Origin: JAJTHJ01 sp046316025
Lineage (GTDB): Bacteria; Pseudomonadota; Gammaproteobacteria; Burkholderiales; Burkholderiaceae_F
Assembly (NCBI GenBank): GCA_046316025.1
Contig: JBKCXU010000068.1
Coordinates: 1-64,000 of the forward strand
DNA: 64,000 nt
Direction: 5' to 3'
Shown piece after piece: positions 52,750-60,359 of the stretch (the first letter of the stretch is position 1; every line of letters begins with the position of its first letter). A program made the translations under genes and the position numbers. The notes beneath the pieces are model-generated. The model made no database searches, was not told the origin of the DNA, and saw only the letters and a program-made list of their open reading frames with translations.

Positions 52750-53621
52750 CCGTGCGCAAAAACCATCACTCGCACACCGCGCCGCCCGCGCCGGGCCGCT
52801 ACGGCGTGATCGGCAATCCGATAGCGCACAGCAAGTCGCCGGAGATTCACACGGCATTTGCCAGGCAGACGCACCAGAGCATCAGCTACGAGCGTCTGCT
52901 GGCGCCGTTAAACGGCTTCGAGGACTACGCGCTCGCCCTGCGCGACGCCGGCTACCACGGCGCCAACGTGACGATCCCGTTCAAGCTCGACGCGGCCAAG
53001 CTCGCCGACGACCTCACGCCGCGCGCGCGGCTGGCGGGTGCCGTCAACACGCTCAGGTTCGACGGCGAGAAGATCGTCGGCGACAACACCGACGGCATCG
53101 GCTTCGTGCGCGACATCGCCGGTCGGCTGAAATTCCACCTGAAGGACGCTGCGGTGCTGATCCTCGGCGCCGGCGGCGGCGTGCGCGGTTTGATCGGCTC
53201 GCTGCTCGAAGAGGAGCCGCGCTGGATTGCGGTGGCCAACCGCACGCACGAGCGCGCGCTGGAACTCGCCGACGAGTTCGGTGTGGAGGCGATCGGCTTC
53301 GACGAGGTGCCGGCCGAGCACTTCGACCTGGTGATCAACGGTACCGCGAGCAGCCTGTCGCATGCGGCGCCGCCGATCGACCCCGAGACCTTCGACGACT
53401 GCGTGCTGGCGTACGACCTCGTCTACGACCCGCGGCCCACGCCGTTCATGGAACTGGCCAGGCGCGGCGGTGCGCGGCACGTGTCCGACGGCCTGGGCAT
53501 GCTGATCGAGCAGGCCGCCGAGTCGTTTCTGCTGTGGCGCGAGGTGCGGCCCGACACGCGGCCGGTGTACAAGGAACTGCGCCGCCTGCTCGACGCCGAG
53601 GCCGCCGCGCAGCCGGCGTGA
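52746..53621 (+). CDS. aroE: shikimate dehydrogenase
   Basis: The 291-residue enzyme reduces 3-dehydroshikimate with NADPH. It has GNPIAHSKSPEIH, the catalytic Lys K80 in NVTIPFK, Asp D116 in GDNTDGIGF, and the cofactor loop GAGGGVRG. An N-terminal extension of about 17 His-rich residues (NHHSHTAPPAP) is unusual. The stop overlaps the mtgA GTG start. Confidence 0.95.
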   Translation: MTVRKNHHSHTAPPAPGRYGVIGNPIAHSKSPEIHTAFARQTHQSISYERLLAPLNGFEDYALALRDAGYHGANVTIPFKLDAAKLADDLTPRARLAGAVNTLRFDGEKIVGDNTDGIGFVRDIAGRLKFHLKDAAVLILGAGGGVRGLIGSLLEEEPRWIAVANRTHERALELADEFGVEAIGFDEVPAEHFDLVINGTASSLSHAAPPIDPETFDDCVLAYDLVYDPRPTPFMELARRGGARHVSDGLGMLIEQAAESFLLWREVRPDTRPVYKELRRLLDAEAAAQPA

Positions 53622-54325
53622 GCGCGAAGTTCGCGCCGCTGCGGCGCTGGCTGTGGCGCGCAGCGCTGCTGGCGGCGCTTGCCCTGCTGGCGCTGCAGCT
53701 GTGGTTCTTCGGCTGGGTGCTGGCGTGGCGCTGGGTCGACCCGGGCGAAACCGCGTTCATGCGTGCCGAGTTGGCCCGCTTGCAGGAGAAGAACCCCAAA
53801 GCACGCCTGTCGCACCAGTGGGTCGACTACGACCGCATCTCCAACCACCTCAAGCGCGCGGCGATCGCGGCCGAGGATGCGCGCTTTACCGAGCACGAAG
53901 GGGTGGACTGGGAGGCGGTGCAAAAGGCGTACGAGAGCAACGTTAAGCGCGGCCGTCCCGCGCGCGGCGGCAGCACGATCTCGCAGCAGCTGGCGAAGAA
54001 CCTCTTCCTGTCCGGTGAGCGCAGCTATCTGCGCAAGGCACAGGAGTTGTCGATCACCTGGATGATCGAGCTCGTGTGGGACAAGCGCCGCATCCTCGAG
54101 GTGTATCTGAACGTGGTCGAGTGGGGCGAGGGCGTCTTTGGCGCGCAAGCCGCGGCACGCTACTACTTCGGCATCGACGCCGCGCGGCTCGACGCCGAGC
54201 AGGCAGCGCGGCTGGCGGCGTACTTGCCCAGTCCCAAGCGCTATGGCCGGCTGCGGTCGAGTCCGTACCTCGACGGGCGCACCGCGGCGATCTTGCGCTA
54301 CATGCCCGGTACGCCGGTGCCGTAA
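53618..54325 (+). CDS. mtgA: monofunctional peptidoglycan glycosyltransferase
   Basis: The 235-residue GT51 enzyme polymerises lipid II. It has a membrane anchor (about 12-35), the catalytic Glu in AAEDARFTEHEGVDW, and RGGSTISQQLAKNLFLSGER with KAQELSITWMIE. The GTG start sharing GTGA with aroE gives the proper N terminus. Confidence 0.94.
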   Translation: MSAKFAPLRRWLWRAALLAALALLALQLWFFGWVLAWRWVDPGETAFMRAELARLQEKNPKARLSHQWVDYDRISNHLKRAAIAAEDARFTEHEGVDWEAVQKAYESNVKRGRPARGGSTISQQLAKNLFLSGERSYLRKAQELSITWMIELVWDKRRILEVYLNVVEWGEGVFGAQAAARYYFGIDAARLDAEQAARLAAYLPSPKRYGRLRSSPYLDGRTAAILRYMPGTPVP

Positions 54326-54352
54326 GGGCGGCGCGCCTAGAATCGGCGCGCC

Positions 54353-55834
54353 ATGTCCGCAGCCCCGCAACACGAGCTCACGACCCCCGCGCGCGACCCG
54401 GAGGAGGCGCAGCGCGCGCTCGGCCGCGTGCAGACGCTGCTGGAGAAGCAGCGGCGCGTCGAGGCTTTGGTCGAGCATGAGGCCGCGCCCTCGGAGCGGA
54501 AGCACCAACTGGTCGAGCAACTGGTGCACAAGCAGCACCTGGCGGAACTGAACGCCATCGTCGACCGGCTGCACCCGGCCGACATTGCCTACATCCTCGA
54601 AGCCCTGCCGCTCGACGACCGTCTGGTCGTCTGGGACAGCGTCAAGGCAGACCGCGACGGCGAGATCCTGCTCGAAGTCTCCGACGCGGTGCGCGAGACG
54701 CTGATCGCGTCGATGGACCGCGAGGAACTGGTCGATGCGGTCGAAACGCTGGAAGCCGACGAGATCGGCTATCTCGCCGACGATCTGCCGGCCGACGTGG
54801 TCGAGGAGGTCAAGCAGGGCCTGACCGCCGAGGAGCGTGCACAACTGCGCGCGGCGATGTCCTACCCGGACGAGTCGGTCGGCGCGCGGATGGACTTCGA
54901 GATGGTGACGATCCGCGACGACGTGACGCTGGAGGTCGTGCTGCGCTATCTGCGCCGCTTCGACGAGCTGCCCGACCACACCGACCAGGTGTTCGTGGTC
55001 GATCGCGACGATGTACTCAAAGGCGCGCTGCCGCTGGACCGCCTGCTCATCAACGAGCCGGACACCGAGGTCGCCGCGGTGATGAAGAGCGACCTCCTGA
55101 CGCTGGCGCCGCTGGACGACGCCGGCGAGGCGGCGCAGGCCTTCGAGCGCTACAACCTGGTGTCCGCCCCCGTGGTCGATGCCAACGGCCGCTTGATCGG
55201 GCGGCTCACCGTCGATGAAGTCGTCGACGTGATCCGCGAAGAGGGCGAGGCCGAAGCGCTCGCCAACGCCGGCTTGCGCGAGGAGGAAGACCTCTTCGCC
55301 TCGGTGTGGAACTCGGCCAAGAACCGCTGGCTGTGGCTCGGTGTGAATCTGTGCACTGCGTTTTTTGCAAGCCGCGTGATCAGCGCGTTCGAAGGCACCA
55401 TCGAGCGCGTGGTCGCCTTGGCCGCGCTGATGCCGATCGTCGCCGGCATTGCTGGCAATTCCGGCAACCAGACGCTAACGCTGCTGGTGCGGTCGCTGGC
55501 GCTGGGGCAAGTGACCAGCGTCAACCAACGCCGGCTGGTGACCAAAGAGATCGTCATCGCGCTCTTTAACGGCGCGGTGTGGGGCGGGCTGGCCGGGATC
55601 GTCGTGTTCCTGCTCTACAGCGACAGCGGTAACGCGCTGCTGCTGGGCGCATTGATGTTTTTGGCGATGATCCTGAACATGCTGGTCGGCGCCGCCGCGG
55701 GACTCGCGGTGCCGCTGGCGCTGCGCGCGGCGGGGCGCGACCCGGCCATCGGCGGCTCGGTGCTGCTGACCTTCACCACCGACTCGGGCGGCTTCTTCAT
55801 CTTCCTCGGGCTGGCCACACTCTTCTTCCGCTGA
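54353..55834 (+). CDS. mgtE: magnesium transporter MgtE
   Basis: The 493-residue channel has the N domain (LHPADIAYILEALPLDDR, YPDESVGARMDFEMV), two CBS domains (about 155-285) and a five-helix pore domain (about 320-493) with MPIVAGIAGNSGNQTLTLLVRS. It conducts Mg2+ and closes when the cytosolic domains bind Mg2+. A TAGAATCG element lies at 54338-54345. Confidence 0.95.
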   Translation: MSAAPQHELTTPARDPEEAQRALGRVQTLLEKQRRVEALVEHEAAPSERKHQLVEQLVHKQHLAELNAIVDRLHPADIAYILEALPLDDRLVVWDSVKADRDGEILLEVSDAVRETLIASMDREELVDAVETLEADEIGYLADDLPADVVEEVKQGLTAEERAQLRAAMSYPDESVGARMDFEMVTIRDDVTLEVVLRYLRRFDELPDHTDQVFVVDRDDVLKGALPLDRLLINEPDTEVAAVMKSDLLTLAPLDDAGEAAQAFERYNLVSAPVVDANGRLIGRLTVDEVVDVIREEGEAEALANAGLREEEDLFASVWNSAKNRWLWLGVNLCTAFFASRVISAFEGTIERVVALAALMPIVAGIAGNSGNQTLTLLVRSLALGQVTSVNQRRLVTKEIVIALFNGAVWGGLAGIVVFLLYSDSGNALLLGALMFLAMILNMLVGAAAGLAVPLALRAAGRDPAIGGSVLLTFTTDSGGFFIFLGLATLFFR

Positions 55835-55838
55835 GGGT

Positions 55839-56057
55839 CTACTTGATCCGGCGGATCGTGTACTCCTCCTGGATCGTGTCCTTGTAGACGCTGGCCGGCT
55901 GCGACGCGGCGATGAAGCGCCGTGCGATCTCCTCGCCCACGGCGGTGTGCTGGATCACCGAGCCGTTGTCGAATTCGATCTCCAGGATGCGGTTGGCTCG
56001 GTCGTAGCCGGCCGACTTGATGCCGCCGCGGCGGATCGGTTTGCGTTCGATGGCCAC
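55839..56057 (-). CDS. KTSC-domain small protein
   Basis: The 72-residue protein begins (GTG) MAIERKPIRRGGIKSAGYD and continues LEIEFDNGSVIQHTAVGEEI and YKDTIQEEY, a KTSC fold. The domain is found alone or next to lysyl-tRNA synthetase-like proteins; its function is unknown. It lies downstream of ubiD on the same strand and converges on mgtE with a four-base gap. Confidence 0.75.
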   Translation of the reverse strand: MAIERKPIRRGGIKSAGYDRANRILEIEFDNGSVIQHTAVGEEIARRFIAASQPASVYKDTIQEEYTIRRIK

Positions 56058-56071
56058 GTCGTCGAGGTCTC

Positions 56072-57559
56072 CTACAAGCCGAGCTCGCCCCAAATCGCAT
56101 CGACCCGTGCCTTGACCGCGTCGCTCATGCGGATCGGCCGGCCCCACTCGCGCGTGGTCTCGCCGGGCAGCTTGTTGGTCGCGTCGATCCCCATCTTGCT
56201 GCCCAGGCCGCTGACGGGTGAGGCGAAGTCCAGGTAATCGATTGGTGTGTTATCGACCAGCACCGTGTCGCGCAGAGGATCGACGCGGGTGGTGATCGCC
56301 CAGATCACTTCTTTCCAGTCGCGGGCGTCGACGTCTTCATCCACCACGACGATGAACTTGGTGTACATGAACTGCCGCAGGAAGCTCCACACGCCGAACA
56401 TCACCCGCTTTGCGTGGCCGGGGTACTGCTTGCGCATCGCCACCACGGCCATCCGGTAGCTGCAACCTTCAGGTGGCAGATAGAAGTCCACGATCTCCGG
56501 AAAGGTGCGGCGCAGGATCGGCACGAACACTTCGTTTAGCGCCACGCCGAGCACGGCCGGCTCGTCGGGCGGCTTGCCGGTGTATGTGGAGTGATAGATC
56601 GGGTCGCGGCGGGTGGTGATCCGCTCGACCGTGAACACCGGAAAGCGCTCGACTTCGTTGTAATAGCCGGTGTGGTCGCCGAACGGGCCTTCCGGCGCGG
56701 TCTCAAAGCCGGTCGGGTCGGCGGGGTCGGGCCGCAGCGCGCCCTCGAGCACGATCTCTGCCCGCGCCGGCACCTGCAAGTCGTTACCCAGGCAACGTGC
56801 GACCTCCGTGCGGCCACCGCGCAGCAGGCCTGCAAACTGGTACTCCCCCAAGCTGTCTGGCACCGGGGTCACGGCGCCGAGGATGGTTGCCGGGTCTGCT
56901 CCCAGCGCCACCGCGATCGGAAAAGGCTCACCCGGCCGCGCCAGCCGGTGGTCGCGAAAGTCCAGCGCGCCCCCGCGGTGCGCCAGCCAACGCATGATGA
57001 CTTTGTTGCGGCCGATGACCTGCTGGCGGTAGATGCCCAGGTTTTGCCGCTTCTTGTGCGGGCCGCGGGTGACCACCAAACCCCAGGTGATCAGCGGCCC
57101 GGCGTCTTCCGGCCAGCAGGTCTGGACCGGCAGCCTTGCCAGATCGACGTCCGCCCCTTCCCAGACGACTTCCTGGCAGGTTGGGTTGCGGACCTCCTTG
57201 GGCGCCATGTCCCAGAGCGCCGACTTCAGCATGGCCACCTTGCCCAGCGCATCGCGCAGACCCTTGGGCGCTTCCGGCTCTTTCAGCGAGGCGAGTAATT
57301 CGCCGATGTCCCGCAGCGCCTCGACGCCATCGGCCCCCATGCCCAACGCCACCCGGCGCGGAGTGCCGAAGAGATTGCCCAGTACCGGGATCGAATGGCC
57401 GGTCGGCCGCTCGAAGAGAATGGCCGGTCCGCCGGAGCGCAGCGTTCTGTCGCAAACTTCCGTCATCTCCAGGCAAGGAGAGACTTCAGCGGTGACACGC
57501 TTTAGCTCTCCACCGGGTTCGAGCTTGGTGACGAAGTCACGAAGGTCGGAATACTTCAT
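56072..57559 (-). CDS. ubiD: UbiD-type 4-hydroxy-3-polyprenylbenzoate decarboxylase
   Basis: The 495-residue prenylated-FMN enzyme of ubiquinone synthesis has NLGIYRQQVIGRNKVIMRWL, PEGPFGDHTGYYNEVE with the catalytic Glu region, and VDEDVDARDWKEVIWAI. Length and sequence match UbiD. IspB upstream in the window (39532) supplies the same pathway. Confidence 0.95.
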   Translation of the reverse strand: MKYSDLRDFVTKLEPGGELKRVTAEVSPCLEMTEVCDRTLRSGGPAILFERPTGHSIPVLGNLFGTPRRVALGMGADGVEALRDIGELLASLKEPEAPKGLRDALGKVAMLKSALWDMAPKEVRNPTCQEVVWEGADVDLARLPVQTCWPEDAGPLITWGLVVTRGPHKKRQNLGIYRQQVIGRNKVIMRWLAHRGGALDFRDHRLARPGEPFPIAVALGADPATILGAVTPVPDSLGEYQFAGLLRGGRTEVARCLGNDLQVPARAEIVLEGALRPDPADPTGFETAPEGPFGDHTGYYNEVERFPVFTVERITTRRDPIYHSTYTGKPPDEPAVLGVALNEVFVPILRRTFPEIVDFYLPPEGCSYRMAVVAMRKQYPGHAKRVMFGVWSFLRQFMYTKFIVVVDEDVDARDWKEVIWAITTRVDPLRDTVLVDNTPIDYLDFASPVSGLGSKMGIDATNKLPGETTREWGRPIRMSDAVKARVDAIWGELGL

Positions 57560-57993
57560 CTACTTGTTGCGCTGAGTCAAAAAAAGACGTTCGCGCGAAG
57601 TTTGCATTTTTCTTTTATAAATCATCTGCTTGAGAAAGATATCGCGATTCTTGTCGGGATTCACCCGGGGATTTACACAGGCCGACCGAATTGACCTGAT
57701 CGCCGAGTCCATGGAGAATCCGCCCCGCCATTTGGCCTTCGTGCTCCGCAGTGTGAAGCCGGCCCCGGAAACTCCCGGGCGGTTGGAGACGAGGAAGCGG
57801 GCCTCCGGGGCCTGCGGTAGCAAAGGGCGTACGCCCATCCCGGAATCGCCCCGGCGCAGCGCCAGCAGGTGCGCGCCGGAGTCCAAGCAAACGGCTGTCG
57901 GCGCGCGTGGGTGCCGCGGCTTCCGTACCAACCTGTGAGTGAGGACTCTTCGGCTTTGCCAAGCCGTTGGCCGCTCAGCATAAGGAGGCACGC
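57560..57993 (+). promoter_or_regulatory. long structured leader upstream of a transglycosylase gene
   Basis: No protein is convincing here. The first part (57590-57660) is AT-rich and may hold divergent promoters. Bases 57740-57966 are GC-rich with several potential hairpins: a GGGCGTACGCCC palindrome near 57826-57837 and CGGCTTTGCCAAGCCG at 57950-57965. The last ends 16 bases before the AAGGAGG ribosome site (57982-57988). It may be a cis-acting RNA; I could not match it to a known riboswitch. Confidence 0.4.
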
Positions 57994-58869
57994 ATGAGTC
58001 ATGCCACGGATTATGCGCTTCAAGGGGTGTCGCGGGCGGCTGCCGTCGCGCGACTGATGTGGTTCGACCTGCTGCGCGGGGCCGCGATCGCCTCGCGCGC
58101 GTTGTTGATGGCGGTCGGGGTGGCTGCGCTCGCGGTCGGCGCCGCGGCGGTCGGCCACGCGCCGCTGCGTGATCAGTTGACCGAGCAGTTGCCTTCGATC
58201 TGGGCGGCGGTGCAGCCGGCCGAAGCGGAGGCGGCGCCTGAGCAGGCAACTGCGGTCGCCGAGCCGCCGGCACTGGCCGTCGGCGATGCCACTGCAGCGC
58301 ATGCACTGACGGCGCGCGAACAGAATCACGTCACCCAGTATCTGGCCCGCCGCTATCGCGTGGCCGACGAGGCCATGCGCAACCTGGTTGCCGCGGCCTA
58401 CCGCAGTGCGGTCGATCTGCAACTGGATCCGCAGTTGATCCTTGCGGTGATGGCAGTCGAGTCCGCCTTCAACCCGTTTGCCGAAAGCTCGGCCGGCGCC
58501 CAGGGCCTGATGCAGGTGATGACGCATGTGCACAGCCGACGCTTCGTCCCGCACGGCGGCGACCATGCGGCGCTCGATCCGATTGCCAACATCCAGGTCG
58601 GCTCCACCATCCTGAAGGAACTGATCAAGATGGGCGGTTCGGTCGAGCGCGGCTTGCAGTTGTACGTCGGTGCCGGCAACCTCCCCGACGATGGCGGCTA
58701 CGCGCAGAAGATCATGACCGAGAAAAACCGGATCGCGCTCGCTGCGGCCGGCCGGGTCGATGCTGCGCTGCGTGCCGGCTCCGCGCCGCCGGCGCCGCCC
58801 GCGGCGGCCGCCACGCCCACGGCCGCTCAGCCGGCCGAGGGCAAACCCAAGTCCGCCCCCGAGGCTTGA
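57994..58869 (+). CDS. lytic transglycosylase-like membrane protein
   Basis: The 291-residue protein has one membrane helix (ASRALLMAVGVAALAVGAAA), a variable region to about residue 105, then an SLT domain with ILAVMAVESAFNPFAESSAGAQGLMQVM (catalytic Glu in ES) and GLQLYVGAG. An Ala/Pro tail ends it. AAGGAGG lies six bases before the ATG. Its last 43 bases overlap the convergent aminotransferase gene. Confidence 0.85.
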   Translation: MSHATDYALQGVSRAAAVARLMWFDLLRGAAIASRALLMAVGVAALAVGAAAVGHAPLRDQLTEQLPSIWAAVQPAEAEAAPEQATAVAEPPALAVGDATAAHALTAREQNHVTQYLARRYRVADEAMRNLVAAAYRSAVDLQLDPQLILAVMAVESAFNPFAESSAGAQGLMQVMTHVHSRRFVPHGGDHAALDPIANIQVGSTILKELIKMGGSVERGLQLYVGAGNLPDDGGYAQKIMTEKNRIALAAAGRVDAALRAGSAPPAPPAAAATPTAAQPAEGKPKSAPEA

Positions 58870-60029
58870 CCAGGCTTCAGGTACGCCCGCAGCCGCGCCA
58901 CCGCCTCGCGCAACTGCTCGAGGCCGGTGGCGTATGAGATGCGCACCCAGCGCCGCGGCTCGGCGGTGCCGAAGTCGCGCCCCGGCACCAGGCACACGCC
59001 GGTGTCGCGCAGCAGGCTGAAGGCTAACTCCCAGCTGTCGTCGGTGAGCGCGCTCACGTCGGCGTAGATGTAGAAGGCGCCATCGGGCGCGACCGGCACG
59101 CGCAGACCCAAGCCCGGTAGCTCCGCCAGCAGGTAGTCGCGCCGTCGCTTGAACTCGGCGCGGCGCTCTTCATAGATGGCGATCGACTCGGGCGCGAAGC
59201 AGGCCAGCGCGGCTGACTGCGCCACCGCCGACGGACAGATGTACAGGTTCTGCGCCAGCCGCTCCAGCGCCGCGACCATAGAGGCCGGAGCCACCAGCCA
59301 GCCGAGCCGCCAGCCGGTCATGTTGAAGTACTTGGAAAAGCTGTTGAGCACGATCGCCTCGTCGTCCAGCGCCAGGGCAGTGGTCGGGGAGCCGTCGTAC
59401 GACAGTCCTTGGTAGATCTCGTCGACCACGGCGAAGCCGGCCCGCTCGCGCACGGTGGCGAGTAACTCGCGCAAGGTCGCCGTGGGGATCGAGGTGCCGG
59501 TCGGGTTGGACGGCGAGGCGAGCAGCACACCGCGGGTGGCCGCGGTCCAGTGAGCCCGCACCAGCGCCGGCGTCAACTGAAAGCGCGTCTCCGGCCCGCA
59601 GGGCACGAGCCGCGCGCGGCCGGCGAAAGCGGCAGCGAAGTGGCGGTTGCAGGGGTAGCTGGGGTCGGGCATCAGCACTTCGGCGTCGCGCTCCAGTAGC
59701 GCGGCGAAGGCGAGCAACAGTGAGGCCGAGGCCCCGGCGGTGACGATCACCCGCTGCGGATCGAGTTCCAAACCGTAGAAGTTCGCGTACCAACCGGCGA
59801 TGGCGGCGCGCAGCGCGGGCAGGCCAAGCGCCGGTGTGTACTGGGTGGCGCCGCGGGCGATCGCTTCGGCGGCAGCCGCCTGTACGGCCGGCGGCGCGGT
59901 GAAATCCGGCTCGCCGATGCTCATGTGGATCACCGAGCGGCCCTTCGCTTGCAGTTCGGCGGCAGCCTTGGCTACCTCCATCACGTAGAACGGCGCTATC
60001 GCGCCGGTGCGCGCGGCCAAGCTTGGCAT
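58827..60029 (-). CDS. class I/II PLP-dependent aminotransferase
   Basis: The 400-residue protein has IHMSIGEPDF, ASPSNPTG, DEIYQGLSYD, and the PLP lysine in SFSKYFNMTGWRLGW, with R in RISYA near the end. It resembles aspartate/alanine-type aminotransferases (AlaA-like); the substrate is uncertain. A TACAATCG -10-like element lies at 60057-60064 on the minus strand, and an AAAAGGGG ribosome site precedes the ATG. A small-RNA gene lies directly upstream. Confidence 0.9.
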   Translation of the reverse strand: MPSLAARTGAIAPFYVMEVAKAAAELQAKGRSVIHMSIGEPDFTAPPAVQAAAAEAIARGATQYTPALGLPALRAAIAGWYANFYGLELDPQRVIVTAGASASLLLAFAALLERDAEVLMPDPSYPCNRHFAAAFAGRARLVPCGPETRFQLTPALVRAHWTAATRGVLLASPSNPTGTSIPTATLRELLATVRERAGFAVVDEIYQGLSYDGSPTTALALDDEAIVLNSFSKYFNMTGWRLGWLVAPASMVAALERLAQNLYICPSAVAQSAALACFAPESIAIYEERRAEFKRRRDYLLAELPGLGLRVPVAPDGAFYIYADVSALTDDSWELAFSLLRDTGVCLVPGRDFGTAEPRRWVRISYATGLEQLREAVARLRAYLKPGQASGADLGLPSAG

Positions 60030-60113
60030 CGGGGCGTCCCCTTTTGGATCGGCGCCCGATTGTAGGGAGCCAGGGGCGGAAAGTTAGTGGCCGCTCCTGC
60101 GTCGGCGCCGGGC

Positions 60114-60219
60114 AAAAAAAGAGCCTGTCGCTTGAACGCACCCAAACTCGGCTGAGGAGGGAGGGAGGAGAGGCACCGACTAAGGGCTGTCCGCGTCCAA
60201 GCTGGTGACAGGCTCGGAA
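60114..60219 (-). ncRNA. candidate small RNA with a pyrimidine-rich loop
   Basis: Read on the minus strand, about 100 bases form one long hairpin. GAGCCTGTC (60215-60207) pairs perfectly with GACAGGCTC (60129-60121). Inside it GCTTGGACGC pairs with GCGTTCAAGC (one G-U). The 22-base apical region is nearly all C/T, with CCTCCCTCCCTCCTC exposed. Seven T (60120-60114) follow the closing stem, an intrinsic terminator. A TTGACA/TACTAT promoter lies at the right distance upstream. It is not a match to 6S, SRP RNA or tmRNA. The CCTCC repeats could pair with Shine-Dalgarno sequences, suggesting a trans-acting riboregulator (inferred). Confidence 0.75.
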
Positions 60220-60225
60220 GCACCA

Positions 60226-60253
60226 ATAGTATCCGGCGCGCGTCTTTTGTCAA
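60226..60253 (-). promoter_or_regulatory. sigma-70 promoter of the small RNA
   Basis: On the minus strand TTGACA (60253-60248), a 16-base spacer and TACTAT (60231-60226). The predicted start, about seven bases on, falls at 60216-60219, the foot of the RNA stem. The remaining bases 60254-60359 hold the maeB upstream region, without a clear motif. Confidence 0.7.
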
Positions 60254-60359
60254 TGCTTTGTCTTGGACAAACGCCACCGCGGCGCGCCAGCCGGCCGGGC
60301 TTGGGCCGTGCCCGCTCCGGCGCCGATAATCGCGGCTCGCCTCACCGACAGGATCGCCG

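Noticed and set aside
60114..60219. The hairpin as SRP RNA, 6S RNA, or a plus-strand CsrA sponge with GGA motifs
   Set aside because: It has no SRP GGAA-loop core, no 6S bubble or length, and the promoter and T-run both lie on the minus strand, so the GGA-rich strand is not the likely transcript.
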